Of a DNA stretch of 64,000 nucleotides, positions 11,280-24,428 are shown piece by piece; position 1 is the stretch's first letter, and every line of letters begins with the position of its first letter. Source of the DNA: Morinoia aosen (lineage: Eukaryota; Arthropoda; Malacostraca; Amphipoda; Talitridae); the NCBI GenBank assembly GCA_030386875.1, contig CM059560.1, forward strand, positions 22,872,683 to 22,936,682, given 5' to 3'. A program made the position numbers and the translations under genes. The notes under the pieces are model-generated. The model was given only the letters and a program-made list of their open reading frames with translations. It was not told the origin of the DNA and did not search any database.

Positions 11280-12290
11280 CAACAACTTTCGAATCTCAAT
11301 ATCGATTTATAAATTTTGATTCACTAAATTTTGACGAGATTCTCATTTTTTTGGTGATTATACTTTGAGTTTCTCCTGGATAGCAAATATAAGGTTTGGA
11401 TTTATATAACAGTTTTTTCCTACCTACAGACAATGTTCATAGCATCGTTTTGAGATTTCTCTCATATTATCAATGTATCCAAACATTTTAATCAAACAGA
11501 TTTTTTCACAATGTGTTCAATCTCACGTAGACATTAGTCTACTGTAGATATTACTGAAGCCATTGTTAGCTGTTGGTAGTGAAGAATGTTTTAAGATTAT
11601 AGACAAATAATTGCGCTACGTAAATGTACAATGAGAAACCTTTCGTCAAACTTTGGGAAGTAATTCTTCTCATACCTCAAGTGCATCAATCGGAATGATA
11701 TTGCCATGGTTTTTGGCATGCGTGCGACTCAATAGTAATTGTATTAGGCGTAATGGAAGGTTCTGTCCTCTTTTCATTAACCAAACTTTAAAACATAAGA
11801 ATAACTCTGAAAATCTGTTTTCAAGGTCAGATCAGAGGTCAGATTTTCAGTCAAACTTCACATTTAATTGAATCTACTCCAGTTGATATTTTAAGCACAT
11901 CTATAGTCAATGGAAGAAAAAAGTTTCAAAGTAAATCTTATGCGTCATTGCAGGTTGTATGAATTCCACGAAGGTAGCAATCCAACAACAACTATAAAAG
12001 ACAAACGCTGTCTATCCAGGAGGTACATGTAAGGATTAGAAGCCTTTAAACGAGGGTAAATGGTTTTTGAAATTTAAAAAAGGCGATTTCGATCGTTGCC
12101 CGCCTTGCTTCGTTGTTTGGGAAGAGTTCATGAGGAACACAGACACCTTTTCTTGGGTCAGGGTTATTGGAATTATACGATCTTTTTTAGAGTCTCCTTC
12201 CCGATCCTTTTTAGAGGCATGTGAATATTAGACCAACGTGCATCAAGTTTTTGGGACAATGTTCCGATTGTTTGATTGTTTGTTTGGACT
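11018..12290 (+). repeat. Palindrome cluster, copy C (right arm and extension)
   Basis: 11018-12035 is the inverted partner of 8971-9968. From about 11750 to 12290 it is also a direct copy of 8356-8870, with an insertion of some 70 bases near 12160-12230 relative to copy A. Together the three copies give a direct-inverted-direct arrangement that could fold into alternative hairpins. Confidence 0.78.
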
Positions 12291-15200
12291 TCTTCTGTCC
12301 AAAGACGAACCGTGGTGCACGATTAAAACGGTAGACCTCCCGGAGGCCGTAAATGACTAGTATGTCATTAGCGGCAATAAAAGCAGAGTAAACTCGATTT
12401 TCCCTTTCAGTGGAAATAAATTCAATGAAAAGTCGTAGACTATACTTAAGTATTAGTCTCCAAAAAACCATTAATAATAGTACATTTTCAAACAGAAGCT
12501 GTACTCTGATCATAAGTACTTTGTCAACAGTTCTTTGTTTTTCGTTTTACGTAAGTAATCTAACACCCATGATAACAGAATATTTTCGTTCCTAATGAAT
12601 TCACCGCTTGTTTAACTTTTCTTTTAGATCTCGGGTTCATCTCATATCAGTAATTCATGCCAATTGCCTTAAAACACGTGTTAAGAACGAAAAGATTACA
12701 TTGGAACATGTCATACACTGCATATCGAAATGAAGATGCAAAATGTGCTACCTTTACGTCTGGAACAAACATTTAGGCTCTCGCTTCTTGATCATTCCAC
12801 AAAGTATCCTGGAATTTAATGAAAAACTTTAAAAGGAGGAAACCTAAAATCGTTTTCGAAGAGCAAATGGACCCTGTTAAGTAGGAATCAGGGGCTACAA
12901 ATATGTAACACATCCTAAAACAGAATCATTTTCAAAAATCACTTCTTCGTACTTTTAACGGATTTTACATCGTTTGTCGATCGTCGTCGCATCACAGATT
13001 TTTATAGTTTATGAAATTTATTCTGCACGCACTATATTCCCCTAGTTATCAGTTTATATTATATTTAATCCCAATATTGATGTGTCAGGGAGTTCGGTAT
13101 CGTGCCTTTATTCTCTCTGCATTTCATGGTCAAGAAAAGGTTTAACACAAATCAGCGAAAATTTAACATAACGTATCCTTTACTGGAATCAATGAGTTAC
13201 AATATCTCTAATATTGTAATACCATGCTCCTGACTTTCCAAAAATTAAAGGAAAAATTGAAGAATATTTTTACTCTATTTACCCTCTTCGGTGCATTGCG
13301 GCTACTAAAATCTCTGTGCAACCCTTGCATCATCCACACTCTAGGGAACATTTCATTGTCATTCAGTTTTTTCCCAGTTTATATTTTTATTGACTGTCTT
13401 TTGTAATTAACAACCCTTACGAACAAGAGGACAAGTCGTGCGACCAAAACAGCTACCAAACAGGAAGAAACAGGTGAGGCTTAGACAGTTTTGCCTCTAA
13501 ATCCCAAAACTCCTTTCCAAAAAGAGGACGCAACAGCACCAGCTGTGTAGGCACCGCTACAGCATCCGCAGTCTCCGCAGTACAAGACCTCGTTTCCCTG
13601 AGCAAAAGACGCGTGCTCGCGAGTCGTGCGCTCATATTTATCTCCGTCCACTGCAACCAAGTTTTGAACAAATAGCCGCAATCTGTCTCAAGGATGCTGG
13701 TGCAGGAGGATATTTGTCACGGTTCTTCCCAATTGCGGAGATTTCATTTCACAGGACTTTATCTTTTCGACTGAGCACCTCGTTAGGAAAACGTTCAATT
13801 TCAAGAATTACCTACTCGCACTTGCCATTGCATTTCCGTCAGCTGCGCTGAACGTAAGCTGAATTTTCTCGAGTTCACCATGAAACGGAAGTGTCGCCGT
13901 TAGGAAGCGAGGCAAGAGCGGAAGCAAGGCGCTGTGGCGGCCCTGACGTTGCTGAAGTGAAACAAAGCGCTGCATTTGTTGAGGGCAACGGCCGTGAGAG
14001 AGGCAGGCGCCTCTCTCACCTACAGACCCAGCCTCACTTCTTTCGAGTATCTCACCTGCCAATTGGGAGGTAACCATTCGTGGTCCGATGTCTAGGTTTT
14101 CTCGACAGAACCCAGAAAAATAGACTCCAGCAACAACTTCACGAAAAACACGTGCTTATTTTATCCAGGAGTATATGTATTACGCAGCAATTATTATTGG
14201 AAGTTCATGCTAGCGCCCACAAATAGCCGTGCTTTTGATGAAAACAAATAGGGAGAAAAACTGGTGCAGTACGGAGTACCCAAAGGAAAGCCCAAGGAAA
14301 TTTCTAAATTCACATAGAAAATATTGTTTCGTGACTTTGCTGCGAGTACTTCGTGAGTTGAGCAAAACATATTTCTCTTATTTTTTTGGAGGCTCATTTG
14401 TCATGCATTTCGTACTACGATCGGATCTTAAGATAGTAAAAACTAAAAGTGAGTATATTTAGTGAAGGCGTGATGTATAGATATCAACAGAAGATGATAG
14501 TTTTTTGCTTTTACAAATTAAAAAAGCTGTTAACTTAGCACAAGGAAACATATAGCATTTCAAATATTATGTTTTATATTTGCCAAGTACTTCCTCGCAG
14601 CGCTCGCAACAGCTAACAGTTCAAAACTACCGGAAAAAATTTGTGTGTGTTCGCCGCTTCATGCTCTGCTCATATTACAATTGAGTGGAAAAAAAACAGA
14701 AATTCATGCTCTTTCGCATAAATGGGAGACAAAGGCTTTCAAATTAACAAGCTTGCTCTTAGTTTGTTGAGTATAAAATGACGGTCGTTTGAACTTTTTA
14801 AATAATAAAGGTAGTTCTGGTAGATTCAATGCATTATTTGACATAAAAGATAAGTTTTTAACCACAAACGAGGCCTCCCGTCAATAAGATAACACTTCTA
14901 ATGAAGGATTTAAAAGTCTCATTAATTGTCACGAATACACAACCTCTTATCATGTATTGAAGTTATAAAACTACAGTATGTACAGAAGCGCTCAATTCCC
15001 CAGATTCTTCGTTTTTAATTTAGATCCTGCTCCAAATCGGTATGCATAAAGAATACTAAATATCAAAAAAAGCTATCTAATTTAGTCTCTGCTCCTTCCT
15101 GGTATGACTGGCTTCATTGTGGGAATCCTAGTCAATACTGCATCAGTAGCTGCAAGGAATGATTCTGAAATTCTAAAGGCCAACAAATAGCTCTGCATGT

Positions 15201-15673
15201 TACATTTTTTGTATATTCCTTAATTTTCAACAAATTTCGCTGAAAATACCTAATATTTTTTACCTTATATGTACCTCTTAAGAAACTTCTATAAACAGAG
15301 GGATTAAAAAACATTTAAACACGTGACCTTACGAATAAAAATTATTCTCTAGTCCAGAAAGAGGGATTTTTGAATAATGTGACGTCAAATTTGACAATGA
15401 AAGGACACTTTGTGGTCAAACTAAATATTCCGAAGGTAAGATTTATCGATCGAGCACGTGGCCAGCAGCGCCACAATTCTGGGCATGTCACAACGGATTT
15501 CACACGGCGCACCAAGGTGTCCGATTGGACTTCCGAGTGCTTCAATATATATGACCAAATTTTGTACTAACTTAGAGAATTCAGTTACTAATCAACACGG
15601 ATTAATTCAGGAAAAAATTCGTAAAAATATGTTTCCTCAATAGGGTGCACAATCGCCAATAGAACTACGCAAA
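12291..15673. other. No recognised genes; one CpG-rich islet at about 13480-14060
   Basis: Most of this stretch is AT-rich and featureless. Around 13480-14060 the composition becomes clearly GC- and CpG-rich, and opposing short frames appear there (minus 13808-14077, 89 codons; plus 13891-14073, 60 codons). One minus-strand frame has a cysteine cluster (CGDCGCCSG near 13560). These may be by-products of composition. I cannot assign a gene. Confidence 0.35.
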
Positions 15674-15832
15674 ATGACTGTCGTTCGTTTGAGCATAGAG
15701 GAGCGGAGGCATTTTATTCAATGGTGCTGGAAGCTACAGAATGTTTCTGCCGCTCAAAGACAGGGGACATGTGAGCATTGGTCACTTTGTGTACGAAGAA
15801 ATCCCTTTGGGCACCTTGGTGCGAAGTACTGA
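15674..15832 (+). pseudogene. Fragment resembling the N-terminal DUF4817/HTH part of a mariner-like transposable element protein
   Basis: An ATG-started 52-codon frame whose first 30 residues contain RLSIEERRHFIQWCWKLQ followed by NVSAAQRQ. This resembles the start of insect DUF4817-type proteins, which precede mariner-like transposases and have the pattern L(S/T)xEER-aromatic-(I/V)xxxYWK-NVxxxQR, a helix-turn-helix DNA-binding segment. After about residue 30 the similarity ends and the frame stops at 15832. No catalytic domain follows. The assignment rests on motif memory alone. Confidence 0.4.
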
Positions 15833-18477
15833 ATTACACTTGACTCGAAATCAGAACTGTATTGGCGCTGAGAGCCACCAGTTTGAACTTTAAATCTAAC
15901 GTTTGGAAACATTCTGAGTGACCAAAACTATACCTGCTTGTGAAATTTGACTTTAAGCGTACTTTAGTGAGAAATTTAAATTTTTCAGCCGGAAAATAAA
16001 TTTTCTATCACAGTTCAAAGTGACTGTATTTTTTAACGTCATCAACGTATGTCTTCACATGTTTACACCAGCAGCTAGAGCTTAGTGTTTTTATCAGTTA
16101 TAAACTTCAGCGAAAAATCCTCACTCATCTGCTATTACGTCATAAGATACTCTACTTTTTACGTAGCAAAAACACAAGAAGACGAAGGGTTCTGTCGTGC
16201 ACACAAGAAGACAAGATTTTTGGTTTAGCTACACTGCTGGCCGTCAGGTCCTTTGCTGCTGTGGTACAGACACAGCTAGAATCCGCTGCATCGCAAAGCC
16301 CCAAATTTTAACTGCTGTGGGAAATTTAAAAGCAAAAATCACGACGCGCAATGCTTTCTGGTCAGCAAAACGCGCTTCGTTCCGAATTTTTACATTTTGT
16401 CATATACTCAGTTTTTGAAATGTTTGACCATCGCTTCAAAGCTATCAACTAACTTTTCAATCACAAAGCAGAAAACTTTCCTCTTTGTTCTTACTGACCT
16501 TTCAAGAAAATTTGTGGAATCAATGATGTAAAATCGGCTGACCCCGTGAAATTTCTCAACACCCTTTATGGTTTCTTGAATCTGTGACCTACGATATTCC
16601 TGGTGTCGAAATTATCGCTCGACAACACTTCCAGTCATGATTCCCTCATTTAAATGGAGAACTGAAGTTAAGCTGAAGGTCTCTGGTTGATTAAACATGA
16701 AGAACGCTGGCGCCGCATTATTGTTCGAAGTACATTGAAAAAAATGCACAAGCTGTAACATTACTCAATAACCCTAAACGCTGTATCTGTCACAACGCAT
16801 GCTCAACGAACGTAATCATTCGTCAAAAAAAATTGAATTGAGCAAAACTGAGCAGTAAGACTTTGAAAAAGAGAATTTCAGGGCACATCCACTCCATTAT
16901 AGCATTGGTGTTCATGCCCAACAGTGCAATAAACTTGGTTCAGGTACCGGTGACATTTAAGGAGCCCAGGGCGATTGAATCTTTGCACCTCTCCAGAGAG
17001 AGGCCCGTGTCGAATCAAACGAACCTCAGCAGCTCATACAACTTCAAACAATAATGGTCTGTGTTGAGTTATGGTACTATACATATGTTTTAATTCTGAG
17101 CTGTTGATCAGCACGTTCCGAAAATATCGAAGTGGTATTTCCTCAGTATTTTCTTCCCTATTTAAGTTTTTAGTGAATTTGCAATTTAAGTGGAATGATT
17201 CAATAGAGATTGAGGCAATGGTAGAAATGGTACATAAAGTGAAAGTTTGAGCTGTTTAAACAAAATTAACGATCTCATGGACAAATATTTGCAGCTGCTT
17301 TACCACACAGTGCAATTCAATTTCTTGAGATGGATATTTTCTCTATTTCTTTTGCGTCTCCAAATTTTGGTAGATTTTTGCAATGGTTTTCTACAAATCG
17401 AGATGTATACATTCACTGTAAGGTCAATTTTTTTTTTTTTTTTTGAGGCACGCATGTAAGAATTAACAGGTCTAAAAAAATTGCCGGACATCGCTTCCAG
17501 AAGAGTACAGGGTAAACATTTTAGAGACACAGCAAAATACTTCAGAGTCCGCTAAAAATATTTATTTCGTCCTACAAATCTCGCAGAATGACTTATTTTA
17601 AAACTACAACCTAGCTAGATCGTTTCCCAACCATTGTTCAATACAGACAAATAGGACTCGAGACAGATCAACTCAATATGGTCATAACGTCCAACTCCAC
17701 ACACACAGATCTCATGTGTACCTTTGGTCAAGAATGTTAACACAAACGCTAGCCTTGGAAATTTTGGAAATCCATGAATAAAGAGAGAGATAAGCTGTGT
17801 TTTGTACGCAGTTGAAATGAATAAGGGTTTGATCTTAAACGCCTGATGAGAGCTATTCTTAATAGAAAAAGGAAGCTCGCATAATTCTTACACCAACGCA
17901 AAACCGGAGATAAAGCCGGTTGGAATCTGGACATGAAAGCTCTTTTCACCAAATTGAAAGCACAATGAAAAGGAGATAAGACATCCCATGAAAAGAGTAT
18001 GTAATAAATAAATTTGGAAACTCTGTGTTTAGCCACAGACATATACATGTGTCATACACCCTCATCAACCACAAATGGGCTATGAAGTGAGAGAAAGAGT
18101 GAAGAAACGGATGAGAGTTATATGCTGGACACAACGGGAAGGAAACACAGAGCGGCCTTGAGAACAACAAAAGCATGATTGATCTCTAATGATTCTCGGA
18201 AGTGTTGATGCCACTGTTGTTACCCAGTTGTAGTTCAGATCTTATGACAGGTTATCAAGAGGAGAAGTAAGAGTAAAAGGGTTGTGAGCTCCTACACCTG
18301 AACCAGTCTTCCATTACTGACTTCGTTGTTGATTTAGTGACTACACAAATCGCATCGACGCGCTTGAAAGATTTTACCTCGATAGTTTCATAACTTTTGA
18401 TATGAAGTCACATATAGCATTCTCTGGGTCTGTCACCTAACTCTGCTCTCCACCCAGTTTTTTATCTTATTCATAAT
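15833..18477. other. No recognisable feature
   Basis: AT-rich sequence with only short fortuitous frames. There is a T17-like homopolymer run near 17428-17444. Nothing else stands out. Confidence 0.4.
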
Positions 18478-18822
18478 TTACTGACTACATTTCACTCTAT
18501 TCAGTACCTGTTTTATCACACAAGTCATTTTTACTTCAAATGCAGTAAATAATTCGGATACCATTTTCGGTCTCAACACAGATACACCCTCACATAAATC
18601 CTGCATCAAGTGCTTTTTTTGTATGCCAAAAAAGTCCCACATTCCGTCATCTGACTTTTGAACACATGAAAAACACACACATTTATTGAGTGAATTACGG
18701 AGGACGTGGGCACCAAAAACGTCTGTGTCTGTAATACTCATACCTTGCAATAAATACTCAGATGGATAGAATATGGTGTATTTATAGCCATTCTCTTTCA
18801 ACCAGTACCTGCTCTTGAGCAA
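18478..18822 (-). CDS. Hypothetical ORF, unknown product
   Basis: An open stretch of about 118 codons on the minus strand, with no ATG at its beginning (first Met at internal positions) and an in-frame TAG just upstream that could be part of a splice acceptor. The peptide has ordinary protein composition, including a cysteine pair (CVCFSCVQKSDDGMWDFFG) and several Met and Trp residues. I do not recognise a family. It could be an exon, a transposon remnant or chance. Confidence 0.2.
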   Translation of the reverse strand: MLKSRYWLKENGYKYTIFYPSEYLLQGMSITDTDVFGAHVLRNSLNKCVCFSCVQKSDDGMWDFFGIQKKHLMQDLCEGVSVLRPKMVSELFTAFEVKMTCVIKQVLNRVKCSQ

Positions 18823-21800
18823 ATATAACTCTGTCTATTCTACGTGGGAAGTTTTAATCGGGATAATAACTTTAATGACCAAGTTCGATAAAACTTTCCG
18901 TCCGAAAGCGAGATGATTTTGTCTTCCGACAACTCATGATAGCTGACCCGGCCAGCTTCTGACGTGCATGCCTGTCATGTGACCCAACAGCGCTCCGGTG
19001 ACGTCTAATGCGAAAATGAACAAGAGTCCTCTTTCTCTCAAATGGACCCAGTAAGATTTTAGATTAAAATTCGGTTAGACGTGCAAGGAACTCGTAATCC
19101 TCATTTTCTGAGCAGGATCGATTTTGAGATTTGTTGACTCCACAGTGAGACAACAAACGTATGGCCAGACGCCAAACGTATAATCAAACGTATTGCCAGA
19201 GTTTTATTAACATTTTTTCTACTTAATTTCATATCAATTTTTTTCATTAATGGAGTGTATTTCCCATGGTGCTATTGGTCTGCACCTTGGAAGCCACTGT
19301 TAGTGGCGGGTGGCCTGCTGAGGTGAGTAGTTCCGCATCAACACGAATGTAACAATGTTTTCTGCTATTCGTCCTCACGGTCTGCAGCAGAGGCAGGAAC
19401 ACTCTCCGCAGCTATAGAAATGGGTAAAAACGCTAACAATACCTCACGGTGGACCATCAGTATATATTTGTTTTTTTTTTAACTTAGTTGGAATAGAGTA
19501 TTGAAAGCTACTGTAACGCTGTTGTGGCTTCCACAAAGTGATTTACGCCCGTACGTTCAAGTTCATGATAAGAATGCTCCATCAGTTATTGGGGGATGAC
19601 CTCTGCAACCGTCTGACCTGCGTATCGATGCAAGACACGCTTAGAATGTTATAGAATGTAATAAGACCATAAAGGAAGATTAGGATAATTTTGAGTACTT
19701 TACCAATGTTCAGTAGAATCGATGGAAATCGCTTTTCACTCTGATACCGAATGAAACAATTTCATCATTAATTATGAGCTTTATCAAATTATTCTACGAG
19801 CGAATACATCGCACCTCACTATTCATGGAAACTTTTCTTCTTTTGAAACCACATCCCCGATTGCTTAGGACAGCGCACGGGCAAAAATTGTCTTGCGAAG
19901 AACGGATTATCGTGACATTGTTCTATTAGCTTGGTTCTCGTTTCCTATAAAGTCAAAAATATTTCATGAGTATTTTGTAAATTTTGCAAGTCTTTCTTAA
20001 GAATTTATGACCAATAGATTTAGAGACTAAATTTCATCAAGGAGAAGTCATCCTTAAAGTTGCGGCTCGACTTGAAAATGCTAATTAAGCTAGATTTCTT
20101 CACTACGTGTAGACAAAATGTGGAAAATTCTCATAAGCTCTTCGAAAAAGTTATCAACTAAAGACTAAAGCTTTGCAGAAAATTTTCTCAAAAAACACAT
20201 TTTAATTGAGGTTCTTGGGTTACAATCTTGAAAATATTGGAGCGTCGGTTCACAGCTCCATCAAAGGCTGGAACAAGAGAGGAAAGGTGAACGAGTAGTT
20301 CACTTTGGAGGACAAGCAAGTGTGATCCAAATCACGTCAAGACTAAGGCGATGAGTGTGAGAGGGCGTTAGTGTTTGGTGCGTCTTTGAAAAAATCACCT
20401 CCGCAAATTTAAGGACGGCATTTTTATGCGGAGCACGTCTCAAGAGCTTCACTGCATCAGAGCAAGTCAAAGCTGGCAAACAACTCTCGGCAAAAGAAAC
20501 GCTGACAAAGCCTGATGGAAGAGAACAAACATAGTAATACTTCTCCTTCGTGATCCCTAAACCAGGAGTTATCAGAAATTACCAACAACATAAGCGTACA
20601 TGCTTACCTAGTGCATCCTAAACGTTCTCAACACACAGCCGGAGCCCCGCTGGCTTTGCGGTTGTAAGTCCTCTATGGTTGTAGAGCCTCGGATGAGGCT
20701 ACTATAACTGACCCCAAATCGATTCTCAGCCACAACTTTTTGAGAAATGCTATGCGATATTTTATGTCAATGCCTTGTGTAGCCACTCATGATAATGTCA
20801 ACATTGTGCCCAGGTTGGTATGGACAGCAAGATAAACAGGGCGATAGTCGGTTTGAGCTTGGTAAATTAGTAAAGGGAATTGAGTTTGCAGTATATTGAG
20901 AAAAATGCTATGGTACAGATGATCGCAATTGGCAATCAAGCAAATAAGTGTTAGCAAGTCAGTTTATTTAAGCCCACAAAAGGAAATAGCTTCGAAGAAA
21001 ATTCTTTGAAGAGCCAAAGAAGTCAGCCTAATTTAGCTTTGAATTAGTGAGTTCATACAATTAAAAACAAAAAATAAAGAAATTACCACTTAAATAGCTG
21101 TAACAATACCAATCAATCAGAAAGTACTTCGTACTTTCAGAAAACAAGCATGGAACATAAGTGCTAATTTTTTAGTCAAAGCTCATCGCCTGGCACCTGC
21201 CATGCTCCAAGCCACTTGGAACTTCGCTTTAACTTCATCAGGGACTCTAACCCTGGTAATAAGCTCAATGCTGCCTTAACAGTTCCAATGGACATAGGTT
21301 TTAAAAAAATTCCTCTCACATGTGTGATAATGATCAATTCTCATTCTCCGCAAATGAAAAGTTTTCCATTTGATTATTATGTTTTAACATATCCTGATAT
21401 TTTCCCGGCTCAGAATAGAACGTGCGTCATGATTTCTCATCACATTACGCACGGGAAAAATAATTTCGCTAGTTTTCATTATATTAGTTTCATTAGGTAT
21501 TGACATTATATACAGTACATACGTAGGCCCTACAAGCCTGAGCGCTGTGGGCTACTTCCTCCTTGGGTTAAGCGCGCAACCAGCTCACACACAGAGCGTT
21601 CGGAGAATCATTTCTTCAGCTCTCCCAAAGTTTTAATCAGTTGGTTTTGCACGGCGCCTGTATGAACACGTTTAAATAACTGCAAAATTTCAGTAATTAA
21701 CAAATAAGGTACGAAAGCTCTTCAGGTATGCGATAATTAAGCGTCTGTTGATTCACGACGAAGTCTGCAGTATTACCCGACCACACACGACGCAGGTAGG

Positions 21801-22612
21801 CATGATATTTTTTTGCCCAATACTTTCTCTAGCCTAAGTGTAATTAAAGTGATTCAAGTTTTGAATGGGCCCGATTTCCTAACCAAAATACGCTAACTTA
21901 CCCACAACAGTTTCTCGCCACACTACAATTTCAAGTGCACTCTAAAACATGCTCGAAAAGTTATTACGTTCAAATACTTACAGAGCAATTCAAGAAACAG
22001 TTTATCCCAGCTCTTTATTTCACTAGCGTATGAGTTCATTCATCAAGATGAACCTCAAGTTCATAAATTAAGATAATATTATTCCCCAAAAAACCGTGTA
22101 TGGCGCTCTACTATTCTCAACCTTTTAATTTAGGTCAATTTTCAAAGGAAAATATGAGAAAATGAATGCGTCCAAGCTATATAGAGGCCTTTCCGTTGCT
22201 CCCTGACGCCCAGTAATCTCGGTCAAATGATTAATGGTGTCGCTCCTTAATGATCCCGCAGATCTTTTGAGTGTCCATTTGAGGTGGAAAAATTTTACTC
22301 GTAACTTTCAGCGATATTTTTGCAGTTCCACGATAAAAGTGCTGACACAAATGCGATCTTGGTTCTATTCATTAACCGAAGATTGCTGCAAAGGCGTGCC
22401 AAAACTTTTAATTTGACTCGTCTTACGGTCTTCAGCGCTCCATTAAAACGAAGCAAGCTATTTGATTATAACCTGTTACGTAGCCAATGCAATTTTTACC
22501 GTTCATCAGAATCAATCTTTTATTAATCGCTTGATAATAATACACAAAAACTACTGACTAAGTCCAGGTTTTCTGGATTAGCTTCTGTGCGTTACAGATG
22601 AAATAATTTAAT
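18823..22612. other. No recognised genes
   Basis: AT-rich, with short unsupported frames only (the longest is 95 codons on the + strand at 21216-21503). I found no repeat shared with the rest of the window here. Confidence 0.35.
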
Positions 22613-22626
22613 ATCTTCTATTGACG
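22613..22626 (+). repeat. Left candidate target-site duplication of the PLE insertion
   Basis: ATCTTCTATTGACG, identical to 24575-24588. It abuts the left end of the inverted PLE pair directly. Confidence 0.65.
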
Positions 22627-22707
22627 AATGAAAAGCAAGGCGAAAATCGCTGTACGAATTGGCATTTTATTATTACAAATAGTAAAGTCTAAATGAATAA
22701 AATTGAA

Positions 22708-22735
22708 CGTTTCAAACTAAACAGTTCATCTTCAG
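22708..22735 (-). ncRNA. Hammerhead-ribozyme-like motif, left PLE copy
   Basis: On the minus strand the segment reads CTGAAGA, then a short hairpin (GAACT / AGTTT around a GTTT loop), then GAAAC. This matches the conserved hammerhead core CUGANGA ... GAAA, with a one-base bulge before the stem and a weakened closing pair. Hammerhead motifs are an established feature of PLE terminal sequences. Cleavage activity is not shown. Confidence 0.4.
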
Positions 22736-22873
22736 CAAAGAAAAGAATTCTGCGACAAAACAAAACGAAAATGAGTAAAATGAAACTATACTATGCAAAC
22801 GAATACTACAACATATACAGAAAAAGTCGTAGATGTAAAACTAAAATATAAAACAAAACAAAAATTAAAAAAC

Positions 22874-23866
22874 CTAAACTAATGAACATGTATTTGCAAC
22901 GAGAAGGGGAAAAGCACTTTGAGTATCATTTAGAGGGGGCCTGAGCTTAAAAATGTATAGCGACTCGAGGATGCGTAAATCAATCATATGAGGGGCACCT
23001 GCAAGGATTTTAAAATGATTTACGGAAACAGGGACGTTACAGTTTTCGGCATGGGATCGAACAGAGGACAGTGGAGGAGAACCAAGTGGACGACCGGTTC
23101 TACAGCTGCGCCCTGCGTGCTCGGCTACTCTGGACATAAGAGTACGACAGGTGGTACCTATGTACTGTGATTCACAACGTGAACAACTAAACAGGTAAAC
23201 CACAGAGGAGCACATAGCAGTGGGCAGCTTATCCTTAAAGCGGAAAAGGGAACCGATTGTGAAATTGTTGACTAGATTAGAATGAATTTTAAGTTGCGGA
23301 AAAAACTTGCTGATTAGGAGTTGAACCTCCTGATTTAACTTGATAGATTGATGGCCAAAGAAGGGAAGCTTTAAAAAAAATTTTTGTTGATCACATGATT
23401 GGAGTGCCGGTGTTTGATCATAAATCTTAGACAAAAATTTACCAATGTGTTTATCGATAGTAAACAGAGGAAAACCATTCTTAAGAAAAAATTGTCGTAA
23501 AAAGTCAAATTCTTGATGTAAAATTCGAAAGTTAGAACAAACTTTAAAGGCTCTATGGACGAGAGCTCGAATGCCGCAGAGTTTAAAACGGGTCGCACAG
23601 AAACTAAAATAACTAGTACCTAAACCCGAGAAAGTGCCTTTCCTAAAAACAGAACATTGGAAAGTATTATCAATTCTGCTAACATTGACGTCCAGAAACG
23701 GTAAACGGCTATTCGTTTCATCTTCCCTGGTAAAATTAATATTCTTATGACGAGAATTCAAATAGTTGAGAAAAAGGTCCGCATGAGATCTCTCTTTGAA
23801 TAGAACAAATGTATCGTCTACATACCTTCTGTAAAAAAACGGTTTGAAAAGATTGGGTTCATTCAA
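22874..23866 (-). pseudogene. PLE reverse transcriptase (C-terminal part) with GIY-YIG endonuclease, 5'-truncated
   Basis: A 330-codon open frame that begins inside the RT domain. RRYVDDTF (res. ~13-20) is the RT catalytic block with its Asp pair. The RT thumb and linker follow, and from about residue 215 comes the GIY-YIG nuclease region, with SSVVYLFSCSRCESQYIG and then SRVAEH, as found in animal PLEs. Upstream RT blocks are missing because the copy ends at the junction near 23867-23880, so the apparent start Met is internal. The GIY-YIG domain would nick target DNA for priming. No stop codons interrupt what remains. Gene organisation and motifs make the family assignment firm. Confidence 0.85.
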
Positions 23867-23879
23867 ATTTATTCAAATT

Positions 23880-24278
23880 CATTCTATTCTAGTCAACAAT
23901 TTCACAATCGGTTCCCTTTTCCGCTTTAAGGATAAGCTGCCCACTGCTACGTGCTCCTCTGTGGTTTACCAGTTTAGTTGTTCACGTTGTGAATCACAGT
24001 ACATAGGTTCCACCTGTCGTACTCTTATGTCCAGAGTAGCCGAGCACGATGGGCGCAGCTGTAGAACCGGTCGTCCACTTGGTTCTCCTCCACTGTCCTC
24101 TGTTCGATCCCATGCCGAAAACTGTAACGTCCCTGTTTCCGTAAATCATTTTAAAATCCTTGCAGGTGTCCCTCATATGATTGATTTACGCATCCTCGAG
24201 TCCCTATACATTTTTAAGCTCAGGCCCCCTCTAAATAATACTCAAAGTGCTTTTCCTCTTCTCGTTGCAAATACATGA
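23880..24278 (+). pseudogene. Second PLE copy, GIY-YIG endonuclease region only
   Basis: The plus-strand partner of the left copy starts at the LVNNFTIGSLFRFKDK region and runs to a TGA at 24276-24278. It includes QFSCSRCESQYIGSTC and SRVAEHDGR. By eye it differs from the minus-strand copy at only a handful of residues, so duplication or co-insertion is recent. The reading frame extends to 23844 only through non-homologous junction sequence. It lacks all RT sequence and cannot be autonomous. Confidence 0.8.
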
Positions 24279-24428
24279 TCATTAGTTTAGGTTTTTTAAT
24301 TTTTGTTTTGTTTTATATTTTAGTTTTACATATACGACTTTCTCTGTATATGTTGTAGTATTTGTTTGCATAGTATAGTTTCAATTTACTCATTTTCGTT
24401 TTGTTTTGTCGCAGAATTCTTTTCTTTG

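Noticed and set aside
20640-20745. tRNA or SINE head (A-box-like TGGCTTTGCGG)
   Set aside because: The only B-box-like match (AATCGATTCTC) is weak and about 80 bases away, and no body or second copy is seen.
23844-23879. Start of the plus-strand PLE frame at 23844
   Set aside because: These bases belong to the other, minus-strand copy and the junction. Homology begins near 23880.
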